From assembly GCA_010015805.1 (NCBI GenBank), contig ML978143.1, forward strand, positions 186,001 to 250,000: a stretch of 64,000 nucleotides of DNA, written 5' to 3'. Every line of letters starts with the position of its first letter. Within the stretch, counting starts at the first letter, position 1. The notes beneath the pieces are model-generated. The model made no database searches. It was not told where the DNA came from and saw only the letters and a list, made by a program, of their open reading frames with translations. A program made the translations under genes and the position numbers. This DNA comes from Rhizodiscina lignyota. Its lineage: Eukaryota; Ascomycota; Dothideomycetes; Aulographales; Rhizodiscinaceae. This document shows positions 1 to 10,602 of the stretch, piece after piece.

Positions 1-930
1 AACAGTTCCAGGATCAGATCAGCGAGGCAACGAGGAGAATATTGCAAGGGGACCGCGGTTATCGAAACACCATGCACCGACCGATTCGGCTGAATTTAGA
101 GCGGATGCAAATAGAGACGGAAGAGGAACCGGCACTGCACGCAAATCGAAACGTATTCGAGACGCTGAAGAAGCACGCCAGGCAGAGGAGCGACTAGAGC
201 CTCTTGAGCGTAGCCCTGAGTTAGGGACTACACCAGTTCCTCCAACTCCGGATACAACGCAAGCTAATAGTCTCCAAGAAACCTTTCACCGACCAAAAGA
301 ACTTTTAAGCGAGAAAGAAGGAGGCCCTCCGCTAGCTGAATCGCCACACCACACTGAATTCCCGGCACCTGCGGCGAACCTATCTGTGCGAAAAAGTCGG
401 AAGAATGGGAAACGCTTAAAAAAGAAGCGCCGAGCTACTCAGTCAACTCCCGATTGCAAGCCCACCCCTGGTAGACGCAATTGCCAGCATGAACTGCCCC
501 TTACCAACGTCGCCGAGGACGAACAACCTCCATTGAAACGCAGAAAGCTTCCAGCATCGCGGGAGTACAAGTGTCCAACTTGCGACCTACGACTTCATGT
601 GTACGTCGGCCAGCAAACTTTCCGAGGAGGCTTATATCATCCCGGTGCGTTCGCGCGTATGGATAGAGAATGACACATTTAGAAGTTGAATGCTAATACC
701 TGATAGGGCATCTTGAAAGAGACCTGGATCACTCGTGGTGGACTGGAGATGGCGTTGATACGTACAATGTGGGCAAGCGACCACCCGAAGAAGCGTACAA
801 ATGGACTTGTTGCGGGGAGGTAGAAAACTGGCCCGCATGCAAACTACATGTGCACGAGTCGGAGATGTTTGATAGATCTGTCTTACCAGATAATTTTGAG
901 GACTCTGACGTCGATGAAAATAGACCTTGA
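1..930 (+). CDS. CHORD-like Cys/His protein A (5' truncated by window)
   Basis: The reading frame is open from base 2, so the start lies outside the window. I read exons 2-644 and 707-930 (288 visible residues), with a 62 nt GT-AG intron containing TGCTAAT. The visible N-terminal part is a charged, proline-rich linker ending in basic clusters (RKSRKNGKRLKKKRR, PLKRRK), likely nuclear targeting. The C-terminal domain shows CPTC (about 572-583), then YHPG across the splice junction, then WTCC and a C-x4-H end. This order matches the CHORD zinc-binding fold seen in the four following genes. The third cysteine of the pattern (C-x2-H) is Gly here, so one zinc site may be lost. A short acidic tail follows. 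Function unknown; the domain call is inference from motif order. Confidence 0.7.
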
Positions 931-1484
931 AGTCCTGCCAAGCCGCCACGCAGAATGCTCGGTTCCGTTCGAGGAATCGAGCAAGGCTCATGCGCCTTTG
1001 TGTACTATGGGAACGACTCCCACACCTCCATGTAAAATGTTTGGCCTAAACACAAAAAGCATATTATTCTCACTCGATATCCAAGTCCGGAAATATTCGT
1101 GCGATCCTTGGTAAAGTTCACTGTGGCACTCGCTCGTCTCAAAAGCCCCCGTACTATATATCGGAATGGACGGTAAATTCTATTTAAAGATACATACTGT
1201 ACAGAACCTAGCCCTTGTCCATGGCAAGATATCTTAACTTCGGCACACCCCAAGAGCACGGTCTCGTTTCCCGCGCCAGCTCTCCTGAAAATCATATTTC
1301 ACGGCGGGACGTGGCGCGGGTCAACGCGTCACGCGTCGCGATGAATGAATTCCGTCCAAGCACCACTATATGTATCTTCCCCTCTGTAAACTTGATTTTA
1401 CGTTATGAGATCTAGCCCTTCAAATCCATGATTTAAGATATACTCGTCTCTAGTCACGCCCAGCAATCAAAGGGAAAATCCACA
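931..1484. other. Intergenic region A-B with paired ACGCGT boxes
   Basis: No credible gene. It serves as the 3' flank of gene A and the promoter of gene B, and contains two adjacent ACGCGT hexamers at 1324-1336. Confidence 0.6.
1324..1336. promoter_or_regulatory. Two adjacent ACGCGT (MCB-like) boxes
   Basis: ACGCGT occurs at 1324-1329 and 1331-1336, about 150 bp upstream of the start of gene B. ACGCGT is the MluI cell-cycle box bound by MBF (Mbp1/Swi6) in ascomycetes. That it works as such here is inference. Confidence 0.35.
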
Positions 1485-2503
1485 ATGCCACGAACATGGA
1501 GGGCTTGGTGCCCAAGACTTCAGCACAAGATTGATAACGCAAAACCTCGAAAAAGACGCAGAGCGCTGCGAAAACTACTGCGTCAAATGCCCCATCTTTC
1601 AGAGATCCTTTCTGAACTCTTGAAGCAGAAGGTGCCATTTGTGCAGAGCCTGAGAGTGGGGTATTCATTGCAACTTTTCCAAATACCTTACAGTCTACTC
1701 ACTAACAACAATACCCAGAGATAATATCTATTCGGCAGAGAACCGTAACCTAGCTGGATCAGGCGTTGGACATACTGCAGAAGAGGAGGACGAAGAGCCT
1801 GTAACATCTCCTTTCTCAGATCGCACGCCGAATTCAGGTCAAGCCGCCAGTGGAGTGTCAGAGAATGAAAGTCTCCTCGCGCAAGATGAAAGCGACCTCA
1901 CGTTCATGGATACTCAATCTGGGCCTGCTTCAAACCACACCCAGAGCCATAATAATACCCGTGCTTCTACATCTAAGCGCAATCACTATCCTTTTATTGG
2001 TACGCCATCCAATCGCTCAACAGTGCCAGGACTAAATACGCCGAGATCAAGCACAAAGAAGATTCGGTGGAAGGCCGTAAATGTCAGAACTCCAAAATCC
2101 GGTCATTCGGAGAGGACAGGCAACACCGGGCAAGTCACAGCAGTTGTCATTGTTCCTCCGAAAGATGCATCCGCACCAAGTTCCACAGCCGCAGGGGAGC
2201 CAGAAATTCGAAGATGCAGGTATTGTTGGAATTATATGCCCGACCACCTTTTCGACGGCGCAGAGGAGTGTCACTATCATGAAGGCACAACTTTCTCGCA
2301 TGTTTTGCTACATCCAGATCGCTGACTTATTCCCAGGTAAAAAAGTCAAGGCAGAAACAGGGAGGATATGGAATTGCTGCAGTGTCAAAGCAGGTCGTAA
2401 AATCAAAGGATGCAAGACAAGATGGGCTCATGAGAGGTGTAAACCTAAGAAGGGAAAGCGTAAGTTGACGAATACAGATACAACTGGGGAGGGCGCTGCG
2501 TAA
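1485..2503 (+). CDS. CHORD-like Cys/His protein B
   Basis: Exons 1485-1660, 1719-2284 and 2337-2503 give 302 residues in frame. Exon 1 encodes a basic helical N-terminus (KPRKRRRALRKLLRQ) resembling the N-termini of genes C, D and E. A polar, disordered linker follows. The C-terminal domain has C225-x2-C228, C243-x2-H246, WNCC (C261, C262), and C273-x5-H279, the order expected for a CHORD-type zinc module. The last intron is best read as a GC-AG intron (2285-2336). The GC donor is the only one that keeps phase 1, and it places the splice exactly where the paralogues splice, after the C-x2-H-x-G motif. The intron has a GCTGAC branch point and a CCCAG acceptor. Role unknown. Confidence 0.72.
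2285..2336 (+). other. Probable GC-AG intron in gene B
   Basis: The donor reads GAAG|GCACAA and the acceptor CCCAG. No GT donor nearby gives the required phase 1, and without splicing the frame stops soon after 2284. The position matches the GT-AG introns of paralogues A, C, D and E. Confidence 0.6.
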
Positions 2504-3389
2504 CAACAACGAATCTGAGAATGCAAGATCTTCCGGAGCAGGGGGGTAACTAGCAATATGTTTGACAATGTCACAATGTTCAGCAAAACAAGTTGTTGTA
2601 CAAAATTATTATTCTGAACAGTTATCGCACCCCTGCTGATCCCAGGTCAAAGATCGATGTGCGCGGTCAGGGGTAGCTCTGTAAATCTCCGATAGAGTAT
2701 GAGCGTCCGAGCGGTCGGGAGGTGGCTGGGCTTTTGCTGCTCGAGCCATCAAATGTGACAGAGCACATACCAAATTGTGATTCACCCCAGCACCTGAGAC
2801 ATCCATTAACGCGCAACAAACGCGTCGCGGGTAGCATGATGGCGTCGTGGCCGGAGCCTCAAGACATCATCTTGCTAGGCACCGGATTCCCCTGATATAC
2901 CCCTGGCTCGAGTTCTCGCCGTTTCGTGCACCTTCCTCTCGGCTCTATGTCAAACCAAATGGGGAGACGCACTACATATATTATCTAATTAATAATTTTA
3001 GTTTCAATCTCACTATGCGGTGTGGCGCGTTGCCGTTGATGATTTACGGAATCTTTCGGGCATCGTCGATTACACATCTCGCGCAGAAGCAAAATGTTCA
3101 ATGCTCGAATCCAAAAAGGGTAATATTTGGCCATTTGCGGGAGACAAGTACCTTTCAGGAACGTATTTGAATTTTTAATTCTGACTGGTTCCTACAGTTA
3201 CGATGCACCTATTGCGAGGAGTACAAATAGCAGCATACGGAGCAGTCATCTCCAAACTCCATCCATCCCAATTCTAAGAAGCGGATACCGTAGAATTTAT
3301 TGTACAACCCTAATCACTCCGATATTCTCTTTCGCGATGCCAAAATGCAATCTAGAATTAGATACCGGATACACCAAAGGAGATGCTTC
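2504..3389. other. Intergenic region between convergent genes B and C
   Basis: AT-rich in parts, with no credible gene. One ACGCGT lies at 2820-2825. Nothing else recognised. Confidence 0.55.
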
Positions 3390-4657
3390 CTAGGATCTCG
3401 AGCTCGAGCTCTGATTGGAGGGAGTCATGTGATTCTTTCCCAAACTGGGCTTTATTTGAATGATTGTCCGCGTTGGCAAACAGGAGTGCTCCGAGACATG
3501 CTTTGCTGTACTCGTTGCGAACCGGAGTTTACTACTCAGGAACGTCCTGCGCCGTCTCTCCAGCCGCTCCTTTGTGGATGCAGTAACTTGTAATGTGTCG
3601 TCTCCCTGCAGAATCCCAGGGCAATCCTGCCTTGACAAGTGCCTGCCCAATCTGCATCCAGCGTTGAGACCCGTGCGAAAGCAGCATGGATATTGGTATG
3701 TGTTCAACGGGCCGTAGCGATCTGATGCATAATATTTGCCACAAGCATCTGACTCAAGTTGCGCTTCGCCTGCGATTACTGGTCAGCACCGAGGCATAAA
3801 AAAAGACGAAATGCACCAGTCTTACGCGGATGGAACAAACAGCACTTGCTCTCTTGAGGCTGATTGGGAAAGAACATGTGAAAGCAACGGACACATTCAA
3901 CACGTCTCTCTGTGTTCTCGTCGGCAGACTCCTCAGCCCCGTCTTCTTCGATCTCGATCACAGGATTAACAGCAGCTTCAGGGCGTCGCTCAACGCTGAA
4001 TCTGGGCAGAAGTTCAGAGGTGGTTTCGTCTGTTCGCTTTTGCTCGAGCTGCAGTTTTAATTTTCGTCGCTTTTCTTTTCTCTTCTCCTTCTCCTTCGCA
4101 GGACGAGAGGAATTCTTTGTGGAGTTCTCTCCTAACTGAGTAGAACTTCCCTGAGTAGTACCGCTTTCTCGAGTTGAGATTGTTTCCTCCATCAAGATTG
4201 GCGCAAACCGAACAGATTTTGGAGCTCGGGGCCAGATATGCCTGGGGCCATTCACAGCGCGGGGAGGAGATGCCAATGTATTGAGCGCATCGTCGATTTT
4301 TGCAGGGGATCCGGAGGAGGCTAATATGTTGAGCGCTTCATTTATCTCCGCATTTTCTTCTACTTCCCATTGCGCTTTTCTTACATGCCTTAAACTGTGA
4401 TCTTTATCAGCTACACACGGCTTGATCTCTGTAGAAATGTCTTACCGGAAGTCTCGCCAGTCACAAGAAGGCAGCTCTTCTAAACCGAGAGGCAGACTTT
4501 TTGTGACATACCGGCGAATGTCAGCTCGCGGAGTTGATTCAAACCAGTTGATCATGCTCAGTGCATAACGCAACTGAGAATTGGTCGCCCGTTCGATCTC
4601 TTCTTGAACAGCTTCGCGCTCAGCAATATCGTCAATATCCGCGTTTGTGGTGTCCAT
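3390..4657 (-). CDS. CHORD-like Cys/His protein C
   Basis: Reading on the minus strand, exons 4657-4446, 4394-3826 and 3769-3390 give 386 residues in frame. The N-terminus is helical (ATNSQLRYALSMINW), like that of gene E. It is followed by two short related repeats (EALNILASS, DALNTLASP) and a lysine/glutamate-rich linker. The zinc-like module runs C238-x2-C241, C256-x2-H259, C289-C290, C299-x4-H304. The second intron, phase 1, falls directly after the C-x2-H-P motif as in the paralogues. Unlike the others, the protein continues about 80 basic residues beyond the domain. It is the only member on the minus strand, divergent from gene D and convergent with B. The start is the first ATG after an in-frame stop. 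Function unknown. Confidence 0.75.
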
Positions 4658-5312
4658 GTCAGAGCCCAGTTCAGAGTCCCTTGCGTCAATTGATTAAACG
4701 TCTACAGAGTACAAAAAAATAAGGCTTGTCTTTGCAGCGGGAGTTGGACGTTGAAATGGAAGAGACGCGTATGACCCGCGTCTATCATTATCGCGTGGCT
4801 TACTCGCACGGTCGTATGGAAATAGGGGGATTCCGCCACCTCCACACCCTGGTTCATGAACAAGTCAGCCCATCACTGTGGAACCTGCAGCCCGGTAGAC
4901 GCGGTTGATCGATTCTTGATCGGGTCACATTATTGGAGGCGCGTGCTTAGAGTTGTTTCATAAGCTTGACATCAAGAGCGCCAGGCTGTGTCCGCAGCAA
5001 GAAAAGGTAACAAACGCATCGGGAGCACTCCGTACGAAGTAATGTGCCGCGTGCATTTCTTGTGAGAACGCCTATCAAGAGCAAAAGCAAATCCCTCATC
5101 TCGGCCGTGTCTCTGCTCCAAACTTTCTCTCCAAATTGCATCACCTCAACTTGAAACCCTTCGCATCTGACATTATCAGCAGCAGGCCCAATTTTCTTTG
5201 ATCGGGTGCGCTTCCATTGCAGGTCTATCAGCTCTGCCTCAATTTTTCGACTCCACAGAGCAGGGCCTCTGTAGTATTGTTACATTGTCTTCCGCAGCAT
5301 TGAATTAACAAG
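4658..5312. other. Shared promoter region of divergent genes C and D
   Basis: No gene seen. An ACGCGT hexamer lies at 4765-4770, 108 bp upstream of the ATG of gene C. Confidence 0.5.
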
Positions 5313-6071
5313 ATGTCACGGAGTCAAACAGAGAAGTGCTTACCAGACGACTTGCATCACAAAAAGACAATCGAATTATTCAAAGCTATCAATAGTGCGT
5401 CTCTCGACGACCTCAGACTTGCGCTTTTCAATTCGAGAAGCCAGTGTCTCAATCACGAGCCCATCGAATTCATCCAGGATGTTCAGGGTCGTGACAAAGA
5501 GGTGGACAACTGGGCCGTGATTCAGCACGCGTTCGAGAATTTGGACCTGTCTGGATCGTTGAGAGAGCAAAGAAGCCCGGGGAAGAGGTAAGCTGGGGGA
5601 ATTTCGCTTTTTGCATCAGTTGAGTTATTGAACTGATCAGTGGCTTAGACAAAGCAAAAGAAGCGCAAATTTGCGCACACATATATCTGTTCGAAGTGCG
5701 ACAAAGAGTTCGATCTTATGCATGCTGAAGAAGGGGAGTGCAAGAGGCATTCCGGTATATACGAACACATCTCCCGCTAATCCAGATTGTAGCACTAATT
5801 GTGGATCGTAGGTCAACTCGAAATTGACTGGGAGTATGAATACTGGTATAACATAGAGCCAGAAAGCATAGAGGATGAGTCTCCAGAAGGCACTGGTGCT
5901 CCCATAGAAGCCTACATCTGGTCGTGTTGTATGACAGATGGTACCAACGAAGGTTGCATAGCATCAATACATGAAGCAAAGGGCTACGCTTGGAAGAAAT
6001 CAAAAAACGAAAGCGCACTGCCTATTGAAACTGCCACAGACTTGTACATACTTATTTTCCTTCTGGGTTGA
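5313..6071 (+). CDS. CHORD-like Cys/His protein D, possibly frame-broken
   Basis: Three exon-like blocks are clear. Block 5313-5587 encodes a helical N-terminus resembling those of B, C and E. Block 5649-5754 encodes CSKC and ECKRH. Block 5812-6071 encodes IWSCC and GC-x4-H. The last intron (5755-5811) is phase 1 and matches the paralogues. The obvious first intron (GTAAGC at 5588, TTAG ending 5648) joins phase 2 to phase 0, so the frame does not hold. An in-frame TAG at 5646-5648 prevents an earlier acceptor. Either a weak upstream donor (candidates at 5502 or 5517) is used, or the gene carries a frameshift and yields only the N-terminal part. All metal-ligand positions are intact, which argues for recent damage or alternative splicing. 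Confidence 0.5.
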
Positions 6072-6335
6072 GTGCAGCGTGCCATCCTCGCAATCCTTGA
6101 GAACTTCGAAAAGAAAGTGCGCATCAATCACCTTAGAGTAACAATTTTTCCTCTCTGATAGAGATGTATTACAGTTTATATTATATCAATCCATTCACGA
6201 TTCTGAAGAATATTGCTCTCACGTGGATGGCGGGGTGGTCTTGTCCAGTGTTTTGGATGCACCTCGCGATCTCACTCTTTCGGCTCATTTCCTCAAATCA
6301 CTGGTCACAACTCTTTTTAACAACGAATACAAGAA

Positions 6336-8342
6336 ATGGAAGGATTTGCAGATCCTGAGGAGATTCAGAGGTCCCTAGACAGCCAGTTAGGAATCGAGCG
6401 TCCACTACACTGGGGAAGGGACGCGTTCGAGCTGGTGTTGCGGCACGAAGAAGTACTCCAGACGTATATTGACCCGACGAATATCATTCAGCTGAAATAT
6501 GCGATCTTAAAGACAATTGATCGGAGCAAGAAATCATACAACGCGTTCATAAAGGCCGTGACCGAAGATGTACCACTCGATCTCCGAAAACGTTGGAAAG
6601 ACGCGTCGCAACGCGTCGAATCTGAGCGCGTCAAGGTTATTTCGACCGCCTCACAGGACAGCTACGGACCAGACGATGACAAACTGTTCGATGATTTTAT
6701 AGGCTTCGATGAAGCTTTTCCAGAACCGTTCCAAAGTACGAACGACAAAGATTCTGAATATGACTCCAACTATGGCAGCTCTATCTCATCAACAGCAGCC
6801 GAGGACAAGGATTCCTCATCGTCTGTCTCCTCAACAGAGTCACGAAATTCGCCAACCAAGCGGAAAAGGTCCTCTAAAGAGCAAACAATTTCGAGAGGTC
6901 GTGATCCGTCACCACAGACAGTCACTATCGATCTATCAAATGTCACGGCTCTTGGCGAAAACAGCAAGTACATTCAGCTTGCGTACTGCACAAACTGCGG
7001 AAAGCACTTTGACCCGGATAAGCCCGTTCTAGATGAATGCAGATACCATCCATGTGAGTGTCACGGCGTCAACTGAGGCAGTTCGTTAGCTAACTATCCC
7101 ACTCCAGATAAAGCAGAGCTTGATAAGCGGACTGCGTATATGAAAGAATACAACACGGGAATGCACGATGACTATGTCAAGAAGCATGGAATGCCGCCAT
7201 ATGCCCATCATCACCCTTGCTGCGAGAAGCCAATGGGTGGGAGAGGCTGTGTGGCGGGATATCATGTCCCCAGGCTATGGATGAAAATCTACATCGGCGG
7301 TGACTGCGATGAAAAGCAGACATCGTTCTGTAAGTCTTGCGTCTCCTTGGGACCTGAGAACCTGAACATCCCTGAACTGAAGGTTCTGAAGCGTCTGGAG
7401 AGACGCATGACTCCATTTGAGAAACTCCCGGACAAGACGCAAGATCAGCGGGTTACCTCCGAATTGATTCGTACGCCCCACAACAAAGTTGACAAGACCA
7501 TATCAGCTGCTGTACGGCTGGGAGATAGGCCAAGAGCGAACCCGGACCGTGCAATACATACCTCGAATAACAAGATTCCCACTCCTCCGGCATCCTCTCC
7601 CCCGAAACGTTCGGGAGGCAAGCGAAAATGGGCGGACTCGAATCGCGCGACAGATCAGAACACTCCCTCCAGCTCTGGTTCTACTGCAAAATCAGTCGAC
7701 AAGGATATGAGAGCAGGTTCGATTTATTCAATACGCCCTGAGCAGCACAAGGTCCTTTCCACTCCTGCTCCAGCTAAACAATCTGGCGAGAAACGAAGAA
7801 GAACAGATTCGGAGCAATCGATACATGCTGAAGAGAAGAGAGCACCTGCCAAACGTCTCATCGACAATCTGAAGTCAGTGAACTCGGAAACTTCGAAACG
7901 GAGAGAGACCACGGGCGTTACATCTAGCTCACGTCCAACCGGAGGTTCAGCACGAGAATTCAAAACACCTCAAGCACAGCACAGTCTTCCTTTGGTATCA
8001 TCCGGTGGCCGATCGATCGTCTCAACGATTGAAGCAGGACCATCGTCGAATCGTTCGGTGGGGACGTCAGTGAAGCAAACGACAACGCCTTCGGCTGCGT
8101 ATCCAGTTGGAAATACGGCGCGAGTCTTCAAAACACCTCAAGTACAGCGCACCCTTTCTTTGACATCCTCCAGTGACCGGTCGAACACATCAACAGCCGT
8201 AGCCGGACCATCCTCGAATCATTCAAAAGGTCCCTCGGCAGGGCAAGTCCGGCAGCAGACGCTACCGTTTACAACGGTCAGACAGTCGTCAAACGTGGCC
8301 ACACCATATCAGGGCAAAGGAAAACGGAAAGCGGGATTTTGA
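6336..8342 (+). CDS. CHORD-like Cys/His protein E with long basic tail
   Basis: Exons 6336-7053 and 7108-8342 join in phase 1 to give 650 residues. The N-terminus is helical (IIQLKYAILKTIDR), like gene C. A Ser/Asp-rich linker with KRKR follows. The zinc-like module runs C218-x2-C221, C235-x2-H238, C277-C278, C287-x4-H292. The loop between C-x2-H and CC is longer than in A, B and D. The remaining 350 residues form a low-complexity tail. It holds repeated Pro-rich/basic modules (SGGKRKW, SGEKRRR) and a 40-residue near-duplication (7950-8069 and 8118-8237) containing FKTPQ and AGPSSN. This is the largest member and the right end of the array. Basic patches suggest a nuclear protein; no biochemical role can be read. 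Confidence 0.75.
7950..8237 (+). repeat. Internal 40-codon duplication in gene E
   Basis: Two copies, 7950-8069 and 8118-8237, are offset by 168 nt and share ARxFKTPQ, then LxSS, then AGPSSN. They keep frame and sit in the disordered tail. Confidence 0.7.
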
Positions 8343-8830
8343 TTCCAGAAGAGGCCCAGTGGCTGCGGGTTGGCGGTTTTAAGGTAGTGGTAATTGGCGT
8401 TCGGCATCATAAGGGAAGTGTACGCGTTGCATTGTTAGTTAGTAGTTGATATCCTGTATCATAATTCATTACTCTTGAGTTTTAGGGTCTTCAAATGTTT
8501 TGACGCGAGCGGCTCAGGATGTCGAATATACGTATGCGATGGGTTCGTTGTATCGTACAGTTGTATTAATTCTCTGTTGATGAAGTGGCAGCGAAAACGG
8601 GATCGCTCCGGTTGGCCGATTGAGGCTGCTCGGCAATCTCCGCTGACGCATCGTCGTTAAATTTTGAAGAGTAATCTGATTTAAAGCACCCTCAACCCCC
8701 CACCTTTTCAATATCTTTGTTCCCTTGAGCCACCATATATTGGACACGGGTTTGGAGAGTTGGCGCCTTTGCGCCGGCGCAACAATCATTGACATTCGCG
8801 GCATCTCGTCGATTTACCGCCCTTGCAAAA
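8343..8830. other. Intergenic region E-DUS1
   Basis: 3' flank of gene E and promoter of the dihydrouridine synthase. No other feature recognised. Confidence 0.5.
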
Positions 8831-10602
8831 ATGACATCCATCGAGGCGACAGCGACCGGCAGTCCAAGTCCAAAACGTACTCTGACGGACGAAGTGAGTG
8901 AGCGAAATGGAAAGCGGCGTAAACTTCATGGCCGGGCATTCTATGAGAGCTTGGGAAGCCCAAAGATTATCCTTGCACCAATGGTCGACCAGTCAGAATT
9001 TGTATGAGCCTGTATTCATTCTTTTATCAGCACGTAGAGACTGACATCTTATAGGCATGGCGCATGCTTACTCGCTCATTCCTCCCTCCCGAGTCCTCCA
9101 AAAGCCTCCTTGCCTATTCGCCCATGTTCCATTCGCGCCTCTTCAACGAAGACCGAAAGTACCGCGACCAACACTTCCAGCCAGTACGCGGCCCCTTACC
9201 TTCTCCGCCAGACTCCTATCACCAGGACGAGTTCAATGAAGGCAATTGTTACCTTGATGGCAACCCCACAATAGACCGGCCACTCTTCGTACAGTTCTGT
9301 ACGAATTCACCAAACGATTTCTACGAGGCCGCGCGATACGTGCAGGGTTGGTGCGATGCAGTGGACTTGAATCTGGGTTGTCCGCAAGGAATCGCAAAGA
9401 AAGGACACTATGGAGCATTCCTGCAGGAGGACCAAGATCTCATATGCAGACTGATCAGGAAGCTGCACGATGAGCTAGATGTTCCAGTGACGGCGAAGAT
9501 GCGGATACTTGATACGAAGGAGAGGAGTCTAGCATATGCTAAGAGGATTCTAGATGCTGGCGCAAGCATAATTACAGTGCATGGGCGACAGCGAGACCAG
9601 AAAGGCCACAACACTGGGCTGGCGGACTGGTCTGCGATCCGATATCTGAGGAACAATCTTCCACCTGAGACTGTCATCTTCGCGAATGGGAATATTCTGC
9701 AGCATGGAGACATAGAACGCTGTTTGGAAGAGACTGGTGTTGACGGAGTGATGAGCGCGGAAGGGAATCTTCATGATCCATCCATCTTTGCGGAGCCGCC
9801 ACCTGTCGGCCAGGAAGGTCGTGAATATTGGCGTGGCGGAGATGGGAAAGGTGGTTATCGGGTTGATGCGGTCATGAGACGGTATATGGACATCATCTAC
9901 AAATACGTACTGGAACGGCCGCCGCCGCCTCGTGGACCTCTTTTCATACCTAGCGACGAACAACCGACAGATGATGCGCAAAAGACCAATGGAGAAAAGC
10001 GCTCAGCTGAGGCGAATGGTGAATGTGAAGATAACACGCCGCTGCGCAAAAAGAGGAAGAAGGATAAAAACAATGGAAAGCAACAACAGCGGGAGACGAA
10101 CCCAAATTTGTGCGCAATGCAGCCGCACCTGTTTTCATTGCTACGACACTTCATCTCAGTGCGTCACGAGGTTCGCGACGCACTAGCTCACAGTCGTGCT
10201 GGGGACATTGAAGGATTTGAAAACGTTCTGCGGTTGGTCGAGATTGCTGTGAAAGAAGGAATCCTCGAGTACGAGCGATCTGCCAAAGCTGAATCAGCTA
10301 CCACGAACGGAGAGCAGGAGACGGCGAAAGACGCGCACAAACCCGAGAGCGAGTCTTCGGAGGCTGCAATTGCGCGATGCCAGAGACCGTTTTGGATTTG
10401 CCAGCCATACGTCAGACCACTGCCAAAGGAAGCCTTCGAGAAAGGCAGTATGCAGCTATCCAAGAAAGACAAGGCGAGGCTGGCGAAGGAAGCGGAACTT
10501 GCAAAGAGCACTGGATTGAATCCCGAGGGCAGGGTAGAGGTCAAAGACATTGGGCGTGATACCCAGGTTGAGATACCGAAGGAAGGAGTTGTTTGTGGAT
10601 AG
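8831..10602 (+). CDS. DUS1: tRNA-dihydrouridine synthase, Dus1 type
   Basis: Exons 8831-9001 and 9055-10602 (phase 0) give 572 residues. The enzyme reduces uridine in the D-loop of tRNA (U16/U17 in yeast Dus1) using FMN and NAD(P)H. Family signatures in order: LAPMVDQSEFAWR at the start of the barrel, DLNLGCPQ with the catalytic cysteine, TAKMRI, TVHGRQRDQ, FANGNI and GVMSAEG. Together these form the FMN-binding TIM barrel. The C-terminal third carries a lysine-rich low-complexity insertion (KKRKKDKNN) and a helical region, as in other fungal Dus1 proteins. The start is the first ATG of the frame; only a TTG lies further up. The gene is convergent with the PuuE-like gene. Confidence 0.93.

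Noticed and set aside
1-8342. Genes A-E as classical C2H2 zinc fingers
   Set aside because: The C-x2-C and C-x2-H pair lacks the C2H2 spacing (x12 then H-x3-5-H), and the constant CC plus C-x4-H end fits CHORD-like modules better.
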